Shown: piece after piece, positions 8,716 through 18,252 of the stretch
Numbering within the stretch: the stretch's first letter is position 1
Layout of the letters: the number at the start of each line of letters is the position of its first letter
NCBI RefSeq assembly: GCF_038070105.1
Contig: NZ_JBBPBZ010000001.1
Coordinates: 124,001-188,000 of the forward strand
Direction of reading: 5' to 3'
Source: Methylocystis sp. IM3
GTDB taxonomy: Bacteria > Pseudomonadota > Alphaproteobacteria > Rhizobiales > Beijerinckiaceae
Length of the DNA stretch: 64,000 nt
The notes under the pieces: generated by a model
What the model was told of the DNA's origin: nothing
The model's input: the letters and a program-made list of their open reading frames with translations, nothing else
Database searches by the model: none
Translations under genes and position numbers: made by a program

Positions 8716-9492
8716 TTATGGAAGCGGAGTTATCTGAGAATACCGAACAAGCTGATTTCCTTCGAAGCTCCAATCGACCCAAAAGATAGCGTTTCGCGGC
8801 GCCGTAAAACTTACGACTCGTCTCCCGCGATTTGCGACGACGCTTTGTGCGATCGTGAAGTCTAGATGGCGTTCTTGGCCGGTGCGGTTGCAAACGAAAA
8901 CGGGCAGCGATGTCGCCTGACTGACTGCCTCCCATTCTCCATTCGGACCATGAAGCCCAGGCCCCCAGGCGGCGGACGACACCAGTGCACGCGCCTCCTG
9001 ATCTGCAAGGGAGGCCGCGATGACCGGCGTGAACGCGTCGGCGCATATAAGCATGCCGACAAAGCCAAATCCGTCGATGTCAACAGGGGAAATGGTTTCA
9101 CCTGGTGTGGACCAGGACTCCGCACCCACACGCAAGGCGTTGATCTTCCTGTGACGCCCGGCAATCCGGCCTCTCCGGTCGATGGCAATCATACTGTTAT
9201 ACAGTTTTTCCCCGACACGCTCGGGAACAGACAGAAACACGGTGAGGCGACGTCGGAGGGCCAACGCGGCTATGCCTTGAACCCAATGGTCTGGCTGGCT
9301 CTCGATCCAGTCAGTGCCTAAGTGCTCGGCAAACTCATATCCAGTTGTCACGAGTTCTGGCGTAATAACCCATTCTGCGCCCGCATCGGCCGCGGCCGCC
9401 AACGCGGTCTCGACAAGTTGCCGATTTTGCTCCAAAGCGCCCGGAGTCGGGGCCAAGTGCAAGAAAGCAATCCGCGTTGGAGCAGCCGCCAT
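8716..9492 (-). CDS. Carbon-nitrogen hydrolase (nitrilase superfamily)
   Basis: A 258-residue cytosolic amidase/nitrilase-fold enzyme. The catalytic triad is visible: Glu46 in TPELVTTGYE, Lys116 in RHRKINAL and Cys150 in MLICADAF. Length is typical of the stand-alone family. The substrate cannot be told; candidates are small amides or carbamoyl compounds. It lies upstream of the riboswitch on the same strand, separated by over 200 nt, so it should not be under riboswitch control unless transcription reads through. The ATG at 9492 follows a weak GGCTTACCC-rich leader. Confidence 0.85.
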   Translation of the reverse strand: MAAAPTRIAFLHLAPTPGALEQNRQLVETALAAAADAGAEWVITPELVTTGYEFAEHLGTDWIESQPDHWVQGIAALALRRRLTVFLSVPERVGEKLYNSMIAIDRRGRIAGRHRKINALRVGAESWSTPGETISPVDIDGFGFVGMLICADAFTPVIAASLADQEARALVSSAAWGPGLHGPNGEWEAVSQATSLPVFVCNRTGQERHLDFTIAQSVVANRGRRVVSFTAPRNAIFWVDWSFEGNQLVRYSQITPLP

Positions 9493-9728
9493 TGGGTAAG
9501 CCTTGTTGCCCGATTTTTTTTACCATAACGAGGCGTTAGAGTACGCCGCCAAGGGCGAGGTCAGGTTGATGGCTTGGCGCCAACCTAGCCCAAGCTGGCA
9601 CGTTGCGCCAAATCGCAAAAATGCGCCAGTTTGCGCACGCTCCTGCAGGCCGGTTGATTCTTCGATACGCAACGGGTTCCTCCATTCCGCGAATTCCAAC
9701 CGGTTGCATTTCGATGAGCCTGTCAAAG

Positions 9729-11129
9729 CTAATTCGGCGTCTCCATCCCGCCCCAGAGGTCCTTGACCTGATCGAAATGAATGGCTGGGTCATAAAATGC
9801 CTCGCCGAGGCCGAGCGTTTCGGTCGACAGCCGCCCCATGGCGGAGAGCACAGCGTAAGAGGCGACGACGCGTTCACGCTGCGCGAACAGCAGGCTAATG
9901 CGGGCGTTGAGCAACTCCTGCTGGGCGTTGAGAATGTCGAGCGTCGTGCGCTGACCCGCCTTGGCCTCCTCACGGACGCCATAAAGGGCGCGCTCGGCGG
10001 CGGCGATCTGGGTCTGCGCGGCGCCGATCTGGGTTTTGGCGGACTGCAAGGCGCCCCAATTGGCGCGCACCAGCGCTATGACGTCGGCGCGGGCGACGTC
10101 GGCGTCGAGCCGCCGCTGTCCGGCGACTTCCTTCGCCTCCCGCACCTGTGACGAGGTGAGGCCGCCTTCGTAGAGCGGCACGTTGAGGCGCCCACCGACA
10201 TAGGCGCCGATGTTGCGGTTATAGATCCCGGCGACGTCCGTCTGCGTGAAGGCGCTGCCGACGATGGAGAATTTCGGCATGAAATCCGCCTCGATCACCT
10301 TGATGTCGAGATCGGCGGCGTCGGCGTCGTGCAGCGCGGCGAGGATGACGGGATGCTCCGCCTGCGCGATCCGCTCGACCTCCTCGCGCGTCTTCGGGAT
10401 CAGGCGATCTACCGCCGCGCCCGGGGCAAGCTTTCTCGGCTCGTCGCCGATTGTCTGACGATAGGCGCCGATCGACGCGTCGAGGGTCGCGCGGGCCTGG
10501 CCGACCAGCGATTGCCCCGCGGCGAGCCGGGCTTCCGACTGCGCGATGTCCGTCAGGGTGATCTGCCCCGCGACATAGCGCTCGCGCGTCTGGCGCAATT
10601 GCTCGGCGAGCACCGCGACATTGTTCTCCTGAAGGCGGAGCGCCGCCGTGTCGCGCAGGACATTCATATAGGCCGAGACCGCGTTGAACAGCACGCGCTG
10701 CTCGGTGAGCCGCAGCCGCTCGCGGCCTGCGAACACGCCCGTTTCCGCCATGCGTGCGGCGTTCTGGGTCTTGAAGCCGTCGAAGACCGGTTGCTCGATG
10801 TTGAGATTGGCGGAGCGCGGAACGCTGCCGCCGCTCTGAATGCTCTTGACCGGCCCCTGCAGCGTCGAATCGGTCAAAGGAATGTCTTGCTGCTTTGTGA
10901 CCATCCGGTTTTCCTGCACGCCGAGAAAGGCGCCGGCGTTGGCGCGCGGCCGCATGCCGGAGAGCGCCTGCGGGACTTTCTCGTCGAGCGCGCGGACGCC
11001 GGCGCGACCCGCATTGATGACCGGGCTGTTGTTATAGGCGCACAGCAATGCGCCATTCAGCGTCTCGGCGCGAAGGCCGGGCGCGAAAGCGCAAAAGGCC
11101 ACAACAAGGGCGACGCGCGCGCGTCTCAA
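9729..11129 (-). CDS. TolC-family outer-membrane channel
   Basis: Outer-membrane exit duct for the adjacent RND pump. The 466 residues start with a signal peptide (about 20 residues ending GLRAE), followed by two TolC repeats with long periplasmic helices (LRQTRERYVAGQITLTD; GVREEAKAGQRTTLDILNAQ). The latter matches the TolC/CyaE-type consensus better than the CzcC type, which is unusual for a Czc-like operon. The start overlaps the RND gene by 4 nt, indicating translational coupling. Confidence 0.92.
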   Translation of the reverse strand: MRRARVALVVAFCAFAPGLRAETLNGALLCAYNNSPVINAGRAGVRALDEKVPQALSGMRPRANAGAFLGVQENRMVTKQQDIPLTDSTLQGPVKSIQSGGSVPRSANLNIEQPVFDGFKTQNAARMAETGVFAGRERLRLTEQRVLFNAVSAYMNVLRDTAALRLQENNVAVLAEQLRQTRERYVAGQITLTDIAQSEARLAAGQSLVGQARATLDASIGAYRQTIGDEPRKLAPGAAVDRLIPKTREEVERIAQAEHPVILAALHDADAADLDIKVIEADFMPKFSIVGSAFTQTDVAGIYNRNIGAYVGGRLNVPLYEGGLTSSQVREAKEVAGQRRLDADVARADVIALVRANWGALQSAKTQIGAAQTQIAAAERALYGVREEAKAGQRTTLDILNAQQELLNARISLLFAQRERVVASYAVLSAMGRLSTETLGLGEAFYDPAIHFDQVKDLWGGMETPN

Positions 11130-14100
11130 AGGGCCTCCCTTTCCCGCGCCGCCTTGAGCCTCGTCTGATCCTCGCCGAAGAAGGCGTAAAGCGCCGGCAG
11201 CACGATGAGCGTCAACAGCGTCGCGCTGATCAGGCCGCCGATCACCACGGTGGCGATCGGACGCTGCACCTCGGCGCCGGTCGACGTCGCGAGCGCCATG
11301 GGCACGAAGCCGAGCGAAGCGACGAGCGCCGTCATCACCACCGGACGCAGACGCGTCATGGCGCCTTTGAAAATCGCCTCCCGCTCAGGCACGCCGCTCA
11401 CCATGAGCTGATGGATATAGGTGCGCATGACGAGGCCGTTCAGCACGGCGACGCCGGACAGCGCGATGAATCCCACTGCCGCGGACACCGACATGGGCAT
11501 TCCGCGCAGCCACAGCGCCAGCACGCCGCCGACGAGCGCCAACGGCACGGCGGTGAAGACGAGAGCCGCGTCGCGCGCCGAGCCCAGCGCCGAATAGAGC
11601 AGGAGGAAGATCATGAAGAAGCAGATGGGAACGACGATCATCAGCCGCGCGCGCGCCGCCGCGAGATTTTCGAACTGCCCGCCCCATTCGATCCAGTAGC
11701 CGGCGGGTATTCGCACCTTGGCGTCGACCTTGCCGTGCGCCTCATTGACGACGGAGGCGATGTCGCGCCCGCGCACATTGGCGCTGACCACGATGCGGCG
11801 CTTGCCATTCTCGCGCGAAACTTGGTTCTGGCCTTCGGCTTCTGCGAAGCCTGCGACCTGCTTGAGCTGTACTGTGGAGACGCGACCTTGCGCGTCCGGC
11901 GGCAGGGAGACGGGAATGGTCTCTAATGCATTGGCATTTTCCCTAAGGTTATCCCGCAGGCGCACGATGATCGGGAAGCGACGGTCGCCCTCGTAGATCA
12001 TGCCTGCGGCTTCGCCGCCGACGGCGGCGCCGATCGTATCTTGCACAGCCGCTAAGCTGAGGCCGTAGCGCGCGATAGCGCCCTTATCCACCTTGATGTC
12101 CAAGACCGGCAGGCCTTCAACCTGTTCGACCTTGACGTCCTCTGCTCCAGGCGTTGAGCGCAAAATGTCAGCGATATGGTTCGCCGCTTTCAACAGGACA
12201 TCGAAGTCTTCGCCGAAGACCTTTATTGCAAGGTCGCCACGTACGCCGGCCAGAAGTTCGTTGAAGCGCAGTTGGATCGGCTGAGAAAATTCATAGGTGT
12301 TGCCAGGAATTTGGTCGACGCGCTCCTCAATCGCCTTCACCAGATCTTCTTTTGGAAGACTTGGGTCAGGCCATTTTTCCTGCGGCTTTAGCATGATGAA
12401 CGTGTCTGAGGCATAGGGCGGCATGGGGTCCGTCGCAATCTCGGCCGTGCCGGTCTTCGAGAAGACGTAATCTACTTCCGGCAGTTTGCGGATCGCATCC
12501 TCCAGATCGAGCTGCATCGCCTGGGATTGGGTCAGCGACGTGCTCGGAATTCGAAGCGCCTGCATGGAAATGTTCTTTTCGTCGAGAGTAGGGATGAACT
12601 CCTGCCCCAGACCGAGATAAAGAAGCGCGGCAACGACGAAAGTGCCGACGCCGATCGCTATCACCTTGACCGGCCCGTCCATCGCCCAGCGCAGCACCGG
12701 CTCGTAAATACGTTTGAGCCACCTCACGATGGCGTTTTCTTCTTCATCCCCGTGGCCCGAGACGAAAAGCGCGATCATCGCCGGGAAGAAAGTGAGCGAG
12801 AGCAGGAATTCGGAGAGAAGCGCGATAATGACCGTCATCGCCATGGGGTGAAACATCTTCCCTTCGACCCCGGAGAAACTCAGGATCGGCAGATAGACAA
12901 GGATGATGATCGACTGACCATAAACGGTCGGGCGCCGCATCTCGACGGCCGCGTCAATTACCGTTTCAAGTCGTTCTTCGGTGGTGAGCTGGCGTCCAGC
13001 GGCGTGCTGGCGCTCGGAGAGGCGGCGCAGGCTGTTTTCGGCGACGATGATAGCCCCGTCGGCGATGAGGCCAAAGTCGAGCGCGCCGAGACTCATCAAG
13101 TTTGCGCTGATCCTGAAGACATACATCCCGATGGCGAGAAAAAGCATGGTCACCGGAATGACCGTGGCCGTCACCACCGCCGCCCTAAAATTGCCGAGCA
13201 TGACAAAGAGCACGAGGATCACGAGGCCGGCGCCCTCTAAGAGGTTTTTAGCAACCGTTTTGATCGTCGCTTCGACGAGCACTGTGCGGTTCAAAATGGC
13301 CTTTACCTCGATCCCCGGCGGCAAAGATTTCGTGACAAGCTTCAACTTCTCATCGACGGCGGCGGAAACCGTGCGGCTGTTAGCGCCAATCAGCATGAGC
13401 GCCGTGCCGATGACGGCCTCCTCGCCATTCATGCTGGCGGAACCGGTGCGCAATTCCTTGCCGATCGACACGGAGGCGATCTCTTGCACCCGCACCGGCA
13501 CGCCATTGCGCGTCGTCGCGACGACATTGCCGATGTCCTCCACGGTCTCCAGACGTCCTCCGCTGCGAACGACGAGGCCCTCGCCGTTGCGCTCCACATA
13601 GCCGGCGCCGCGGCTGACATTGTTCTTCTGGATCGTCGCCGCGAGATCTCCGAAGGAAAACCCGAGCGACATGAGTTTTGCCGGGTCCGGCTGGACATGA
13701 TATTGACGCACATAGCCGCCGAGCGAATCGACGCCCGCGACGCCCGGCACGGTGCGCAGCTGCGGGCGGATGATCCAGTCCTGCGCCGTTCGAAGGTAAG
13801 ACTCCTGCTCGACGGACGTGCGCAGCGGCATGCCTTCGGGCGTGAGATAGGCGCCATCCTTCTGCCAGCCGGGCTCGCCGGGGGAAGCGAGCTTATGCGG
13901 CTCCGTGAAGCGCACGCTCCACATGTAGATTTCTGAAAGGCCCGTGGCGACGGGGCCCATTCGCAATTCGACCTGCGGCGGAAAATCCTCGCGCGCTTGG
14001 CCAATGCGCTCATTCACCTGCTGGCGCGCAAAATAGATATCGACGCTGTCGGCGAAGACCGCTGTGATTTGAGCGAAGCCGTTGCGTGATAGCGAGCGTG

Positions 14101-14344
14101 TATATTCCAGACCCGGAATGCCGGCGAGGGCATTCTCAATCGGATAGGTGACCTGCTTCTCTATCTCGAAAGTGGAGAGCGCCGGCGCGCGGGCGTTGAT
14201 CTGCACCTGGTTATTGGTGATGTCGGGGACGGCATCGATCGGCAGGTGGGCGAGCGCATAAAGCCCGAACGCGCCGACGAGCGCGACCAGCAATACGACC
14301 AGCCAGCGGCTATGAACCGAAAAGGCGATGATCCGCTGCATCAT
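11126..14344 (-). CDS. czcA: CzcA-type heavy-metal RND efflux pump
   Basis: Proton-driven inner-membrane pump for divalent cations (Zn, Co or Cd). At 1072 residues it is full length, with 12 membrane segments and two periplasmic loops. The proton-relay helix reads DFGLIADGAIIVAEN at about residue 420, which resembles the HME1 (Zn/Co/Cd) signature DFGxIVDGAVVxxEN; the Cu/Ag class instead has GAMVDAAIVMIEN, seen in the pump at 38486. It is 12 nt downstream of the membrane-fusion gene and overlaps the channel gene, forming a complete B-A-C operon. Confidence 0.93.
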   Translation of the reverse strand: MMQRIIAFSVHSRWLVVLLVALVGAFGLYALAHLPIDAVPDITNNQVQINARAPALSTFEIEKQVTYPIENALAGIPGLEYTRSLSRNGFAQITAVFADSVDIYFARQQVNERIGQAREDFPPQVELRMGPVATGLSEIYMWSVRFTEPHKLASPGEPGWQKDGAYLTPEGMPLRTSVEQESYLRTAQDWIIRPQLRTVPGVAGVDSLGGYVRQYHVQPDPAKLMSLGFSFGDLAATIQKNNVSRGAGYVERNGEGLVVRSGGRLETVEDIGNVVATTRNGVPVRVQEIASVSIGKELRTGSASMNGEEAVIGTALMLIGANSRTVSAAVDEKLKLVTKSLPPGIEVKAILNRTVLVEATIKTVAKNLLEGAGLVILVLFVMLGNFRAAVVTATVIPVTMLFLAIGMYVFRISANLMSLGALDFGLIADGAIIVAENSLRRLSERQHAAGRQLTTEERLETVIDAAVEMRRPTVYGQSIIILVYLPILSFSGVEGKMFHPMAMTVIIALLSEFLLSLTFFPAMIALFVSGHGDEEENAIVRWLKRIYEPVLRWAMDGPVKVIAIGVGTFVVAALLYLGLGQEFIPTLDEKNISMQALRIPSTSLTQSQAMQLDLEDAIRKLPEVDYVFSKTGTAEIATDPMPPYASDTFIMLKPQEKWPDPSLPKEDLVKAIEERVDQIPGNTYEFSQPIQLRFNELLAGVRGDLAIKVFGEDFDVLLKAANHIADILRSTPGAEDVKVEQVEGLPVLDIKVDKGAIARYGLSLAAVQDTIGAAVGGEAAGMIYEGDRRFPIIVRLRDNLRENANALETIPVSLPPDAQGRVSTVQLKQVAGFAEAEGQNQVSRENGKRRIVVSANVRGRDIASVVNEAHGKVDAKVRIPAGYWIEWGGQFENLAAARARLMIVVPICFFMIFLLLYSALGSARDAALVFTAVPLALVGGVLALWLRGMPMSVSAAVGFIALSGVAVLNGLVMRTYIHQLMVSGVPEREAIFKGAMTRLRPVVMTALVASLGFVPMALATSTGAEVQRPIATVVIGGLISATLLTLIVLPALYAFFGEDQTRLKAAREREAL

Positions 14345-14356
14345 GGCGTCCGGCCG

Positions 14357-15619
14357 TCACTCCTCGGGGATTTCGCTCTTGCCCGCTTCGGCCTTGAGCA
14401 CGAAAGTATTGGCGACGGCGATCGTCTCGCCAGGCTTGATGCCCTTGACGATCTCGACCGAACGCTCGTCGCCGTCGCCCAGTTCCACGACGCGCTTCTC
14501 GAAGCCATTCTTCACGCGGACGAAAACGACCGGCTCATTGTGAACGAGCTGGATGGCGGCGCGCGGGACTAGGACTTTCACCGGGCTTTGCTCGAGAGTA
14601 ACCTCGGCGTTGAGCAGGACGCCAGGACGAAGCGCGAATCCCGGATTTTTGAAGGTTGCAATGACATCGCCAGTGCGCGTCTCCGGCGTGATCATCGCGT
14701 TGACGACCCGTACCCTGCCTTGAAAGCTTTGACCGTTTGTCGTCCTCAAGACGACCGGCTGGCCTTCACGCACGCTAGCGAGATTCGCGATTGGGACGGC
14801 AAGATCCGCCTCGACCTCGGAGAGGTCGGCCAGAACATACAGCTGGCTTTCGCTCGTCACGGGCTGACCCAAGCTTCCTAGGCGTTCAATGACCCGCCCC
14901 TTGATTTGCGCGTAAATTTCTTTCTCTCGTAGCCTTGAAATGGGTTGAGAAGAAAGCGCCGATATTTCTCCTTCGGAAAGATCCAGCGCGGCGAGCTTGC
15001 CACGCGCAAGATCGAGACGCAGCCTCGCCTCGGTGAAGGCTGCCTTGGCCTTGAGGAAAAGCTGCTCGGCGGTGATTTTCTTTTCGAAGAGCCCCTTCTC
15101 GCGCTGGAAGAGTTGCGACTGTAACTCGTAAGCAGCGAGCGCCGCGAGATACTCGCTCTTGGCGTCCGCCACCTCGCGTGAATCAATGATAGCGATGGTT
15201 TCGTTCTTCGCGACCTCATCGCCGAGCTTCTTGCGCATTTCGGCGACGACGCCCGAGACCTTGGCGGCGACGCGGGTAAGATGGTCTGGCTCTGGCATGA
15301 GGGCGGCGGGCACAGTAATTTGGCGCTTTATGAGGCCAGGGCCCGCACGGGCTGTGCCGATCTTGGCGGCGGAGATTTGGTCCTCAGTGAGCTGAATGAT
15401 CGTTTCGGGCGTTTTTTGCTCAACAGGTTTAGGGACTTCCGTCCTTGGCGAAAAGACGAATCGCGCCGGCGCCCAAATCTGGGGGAACCACGAACCCAAC
15501 AAGGCGCTTGCGAACATCGCTGCAACGAAGAGAAGCCAGCGGGAGGCTATTCTAGCGCTGCGCCATGCCCGCGCGACAAATGTCCGCCACGGCGCCCTCC
15601 CGCGATCGTGGTTTTCCAC
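14357..15619 (-). CDS. czcB: CzcB-type membrane fusion protein
   Basis: Periplasmic adaptor linking the RND pump to the outer-membrane channel. The 420 residues have an N-terminal membrane anchor (about residues 25-45), a barrel-sandwich lipoyl half starting VAAKVSGVVAEM, a helical hairpin (about 140-230, rich in Glu, Lys and Leu), the second lipoyl half and a beta-barrel. There is no extended His-rich N-terminus. It is the first gene of the operon; divergent genes start about 180 nt away at 15796, so a shared intergenic promoter region controls both. Confidence 0.92.
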   Translation of the reverse strand: MENHDRGRAPWRTFVARAWRSARIASRWLLFVAAMFASALLGSWFPQIWAPARFVFSPRTEVPKPVEQKTPETIIQLTEDQISAAKIGTARAGPGLIKRQITVPAALMPEPDHLTRVAAKVSGVVAEMRKKLGDEVAKNETIAIIDSREVADAKSEYLAALAAYELQSQLFQREKGLFEKKITAEQLFLKAKAAFTEARLRLDLARGKLAALDLSEGEISALSSQPISRLREKEIYAQIKGRVIERLGSLGQPVTSESQLYVLADLSEVEADLAVPIANLASVREGQPVVLRTTNGQSFQGRVRVVNAMITPETRTGDVIATFKNPGFALRPGVLLNAEVTLEQSPVKVLVPRAAIQLVHNEPVVFVRVKNGFEKRVVELGDGDERSVEIVKGIKPGETIAVANTFVLKAEAGKSEIPEE

Positions 15620-15795
15620 GTCGGCAGCTCCTAACTGCGTCTTGCTTCAACGACCCGGGCTGGCGCCGGGAGAATATTCTGGCTGGCGCCCCTCTCTGGA
15701 CACGCTCAGCGTCGCCCCTCATATCAACCCTTAGCTGTCGATGCGCTGTCAGGAGCTGTTATCGATTTGACAGGAACAGTCGGGCATAATTGCTC

Positions 15796-16128
15796 ATGGC
15801 CAAAATATTGCGACAAACCCGGGTCCGGGCGCTCTTCCTTCTTTCGGTGGGGTGGTTTGGCAGCGCCATGGCGCAGGACGAGTTCCGCAAGAAAGCCGAA
15901 GATCATGACGTTGCCCTCCGGGCTCTGGCGCGCCAGGAAATACTGCCGCTGGAGACGGTTCTCTCTGAGGTCCGCAAGACTGTTTCCGGCGAAATCGTCG
16001 GCGTTGAGCTGGAGCGTAACGGTGGGGTCTGGCTGTACGAAATCAAGATCATCGCGCCTGGGGATAACATGGTCGAAGCGGTCGTCGATGCACGAACAGC
16101 CAGGGTCGTAGAGACCAGAGGCCGGTAA
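15796..16128 (+). CDS. PepSY-domain periplasmic protein
   Basis: A 110-residue exported protein with a signal peptide ending GSAMAQ and one PepSY domain (ILPLETVLSEVRKTVSGEIVG, then LYEIKII and ARTARVVETRGR). Such small PepSY proteins often precede two-component systems and may modulate the sensor in the periplasm. The stop overlaps the response-regulator ATG (TAATG), so they are coupled. An in-frame TTG lies two codons upstream of the chosen ATG at 15796. Confidence 0.85.
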   Translation: MAKILRQTRVRALFLLSVGWFGSAMAQDEFRKKAEDHDVALRALARQEILPLETVLSEVRKTVSGEIVGVELERNGGVWLYEIKIIAPGDNMVEAVVDARTARVVETRGR

Positions 16129-16790
16129 TGCGCATTTTGCTCGTAGAAGACGATCAGCGCATTGCTCGCAACGTTGCGGAAGCGCTCGTTGAAGCAGGGT
16201 ATCTGGTCGACTGCGAAGGCGACGGCGAACAAGCTTGGTTCAAGGGCGACACTGAGGATTACTCAGCCGCCATTCTTGACCTTGGCTTACCCCGCCTGGA
16301 CGGCCTCACGATCTTGAAAAGATGGCGCGCCAACGGCCGCGCGATGCCTATTTTGATCCTTACATCGCGCGACACCTGGACGGAAAGGGTCGAGGGGATA
16401 AATTCGGGCGCTGATGACTATCTGCCAAAGCCGTTCAAGATGGAGGAGTTGCTGGCGCGGCTTCGTGCAATCGTGCGTCGATCAACTGGACTCTTTGCGG
16501 CAGTCATTACAGTCGGCCCTTTGAGCCTCGACACACGTCAAATGCGACTGACCTGCGATGGTGTGCCGATTAGCCTCACCCCGCAAGAATATCGGCTGTT
16601 GAGTTATTTGATGCATCACTCCGGCCGAGTGGTGCCGCACGCAGAGTTGATGGAGCAGCTTTTTTCTCATGATTCAGACAAGAATGGCAATGCCATCGAA
16701 GTTTTGATTGGACGCGTCCGTAAGAAAATCGGGTTCGACTGCATCGAAACGCGCCGCGGTTTTGGCTACATTATCGGCGGGGACGGATGA
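16128..16790 (+). CDS. OmpR/PhoB-family response regulator (CzcR-like)
   Basis: A 220-residue DNA-binding regulator: receiver domain with acidic pocket Asp8/Asp9, phospho-acceptor Asp51 (ILDLGLPRLDG) and the switch Lys in DDYLPKPF, then a winged-helix C-terminal domain (LTPQEYRLLSYLMHH; GNAIEVLIGRVRKKI). It overlaps the following kinase gene by 4 nt (ATGA). The position next to a divergent Czc-type pump suggests it controls metal efflux genes. Confidence 0.93.
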   Translation: MRILLVEDDQRIARNVAEALVEAGYLVDCEGDGEQAWFKGDTEDYSAAILDLGLPRLDGLTILKRWRANGRAMPILILTSRDTWTERVEGINSGADDYLPKPFKMEELLARLRAIVRRSTGLFAAVITVGPLSLDTRQMRLTCDGVPISLTPQEYRLLSYLMHHSGRVVPHAELMEQLFSHDSDKNGNAIEVLIGRVRKKIGFDCIETRRGFGYIIGGDG

Positions 16791-18169
16791 GCAGCCGTTC
16801 CCTGCGACTGCGCCTCTTGGTCGCCGCCGCGATTTCGCTGATTGTCGCCCTGCTTCTTGCAGGGGGAGCGCTAGTTGGCGTCTTTGAACGTTATGTTGTT
16901 CGCCGCGTCGCAGCTGAACTGGACACTTACGTTCGCCAGCTCGCGGCGAGCGTTTCCCTGTCGTCGGATGGTTCGCTTCAGATCGGTCGGCAGTTGGCGG
17001 ATCCCCGCTTCGATGCGCCATTGAGCGGTCTTTACTGGCAAGTTAGCGACGACGCCACCGGAGCTAAGTTGCGTTCACGTTCACTATGGGACCATATAAT
17101 TGAACTTCCCAATGATCCACTGAAGCCGGGAGGAGTCCACCGTCACGATTTGCCCGGACCGAACGGCGAAACGCTTTTCGCCAGCGAACGCGGCGTCATC
17201 TTTACCGTTGGGGAGGAGAGACATCTTCTCAGGATCATAGCCGGCCTAGATCGCAAGGAAATTATCGAGGGGCGACGCGAATTTGCCGGCGACGTCGCCC
17301 AGTCTCTGGCAATCCTGGCCATTGGATTACTCCTGGCTGCGTGGGGACAGATTGCCATCGGTCTGAGACCTTTGGAAGCCGTCCGCCGCAGCGTAAACGC
17401 CGTGCGTTCCGGTGAGCAAAAGACGGTCCTTATCGACGGTCCAGACGAGATTATGCCACTCGTCGCCGAGGTCAATTCACTCCTTGAAGCAAAGGCGAAG
17501 GCGCTTGAAGCAGCCAAGGCGCGCGCGGCCAACCTGGCCCATGCCCTCAAGACGCCGCTAACGGTCTTGGCCACAGACGCCGATCGGCTATCGCGAAAAG
17601 GTGAAATAGAAATTGCAAGCGAACTGCATGACCTTGCCTTTGGCATGCGCCGTCAGATTGATCGTGAGCTTTCCAGGGCGCGTGTGCAATCGACCGCTGC
17701 AACGGCAAAACAGTCGACGGTCGTGCGTGACGTAATCGAAGGCGTGATCAAGACGCTGTCCCGTAGCCCCAAAGGGGCAAGCGTTTCTTGGATGATTGAG
17801 ATACCCAACAACATAAAAACGAGCGTCGCTGAGGAAGACGCGACCGAACTGTTTGGCGTGCTCTTGGACAACGCCCTCAAATGGTCACGGTCCGAAGTCC
17901 GCGTCGCCGGAGCAGGAGGAGACCGCCTATGCGTCGTTATCGAAGATGACGGCCCCGGGGTGTCAGCGGACCAACTGGCCAAACTTGGTCAGCGAGGGAT
18001 CAGGCTCGATGAAACCATCGAAGGTTCAGGGCTCGGCCTCGCGATCGCAGCCGACATCCTCGAGGCCTACGGCGGCGAGTTAAGATTCAGGACGCTTCAG
18101 CCCCACGGGCTGCAGGTGGCTGTCACATTGCCTGCCGCCTCTGGCGATAGCTTGCGCGCGCTAAAATGA
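16787..18169 (+). CDS. Sensor histidine kinase
   Basis: A 460-residue PhoQ/QseC-like kinase. N-terminal membrane helix (about residues 10-32), a periplasmic domain of about 130 residues, a second membrane helix (about 170-190), HAMP, the H box NLAHALKTPLTVLA with His252, then the ATPase domain with N box (LLDNALKWS), G1 (EDDGPGVS) and G2 (GSGLGLAIA). It is paired with the regulator directly upstream; the periplasmic domain presumably senses metal, perhaps with the PepSY protein. Confidence 0.93.
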   Translation: MSSRSLRLRLLVAAAISLIVALLLAGGALVGVFERYVVRRVAAELDTYVRQLAASVSLSSDGSLQIGRQLADPRFDAPLSGLYWQVSDDATGAKLRSRSLWDHIIELPNDPLKPGGVHRHDLPGPNGETLFASERGVIFTVGEERHLLRIIAGLDRKEIIEGRREFAGDVAQSLAILAIGLLLAAWGQIAIGLRPLEAVRRSVNAVRSGEQKTVLIDGPDEIMPLVAEVNSLLEAKAKALEAAKARAANLAHALKTPLTVLATDADRLSRKGEIEIASELHDLAFGMRRQIDRELSRARVQSTAATAKQSTVVRDVIEGVIKTLSRSPKGASVSWMIEIPNNIKTSVAEEDATELFGVLLDNALKWSRSEVRVAGAGGDRLCVVIEDDGPGVSADQLAKLGQRGIRLDETIEGSGLGLAIAADILEAYGGELRFRTLQPHGLQVAVTLPAASGDSLRALK

Positions 18170-18252
18170 CGCCGACATGCCGGCAAATGAAAGCCTCGCG
18201 GAAGGTTGAGGGCGCTGGGGAGGCTGAGGCCGTTATTAAACCAGGAGATCGC

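Noticed and set aside
18166..18252. Earlier start of the TPR gene overlapping the kinase stop
   Set aside because: The 29 added residues are not family-like and the ATG at 18253 has a good SD followed by the export leader.
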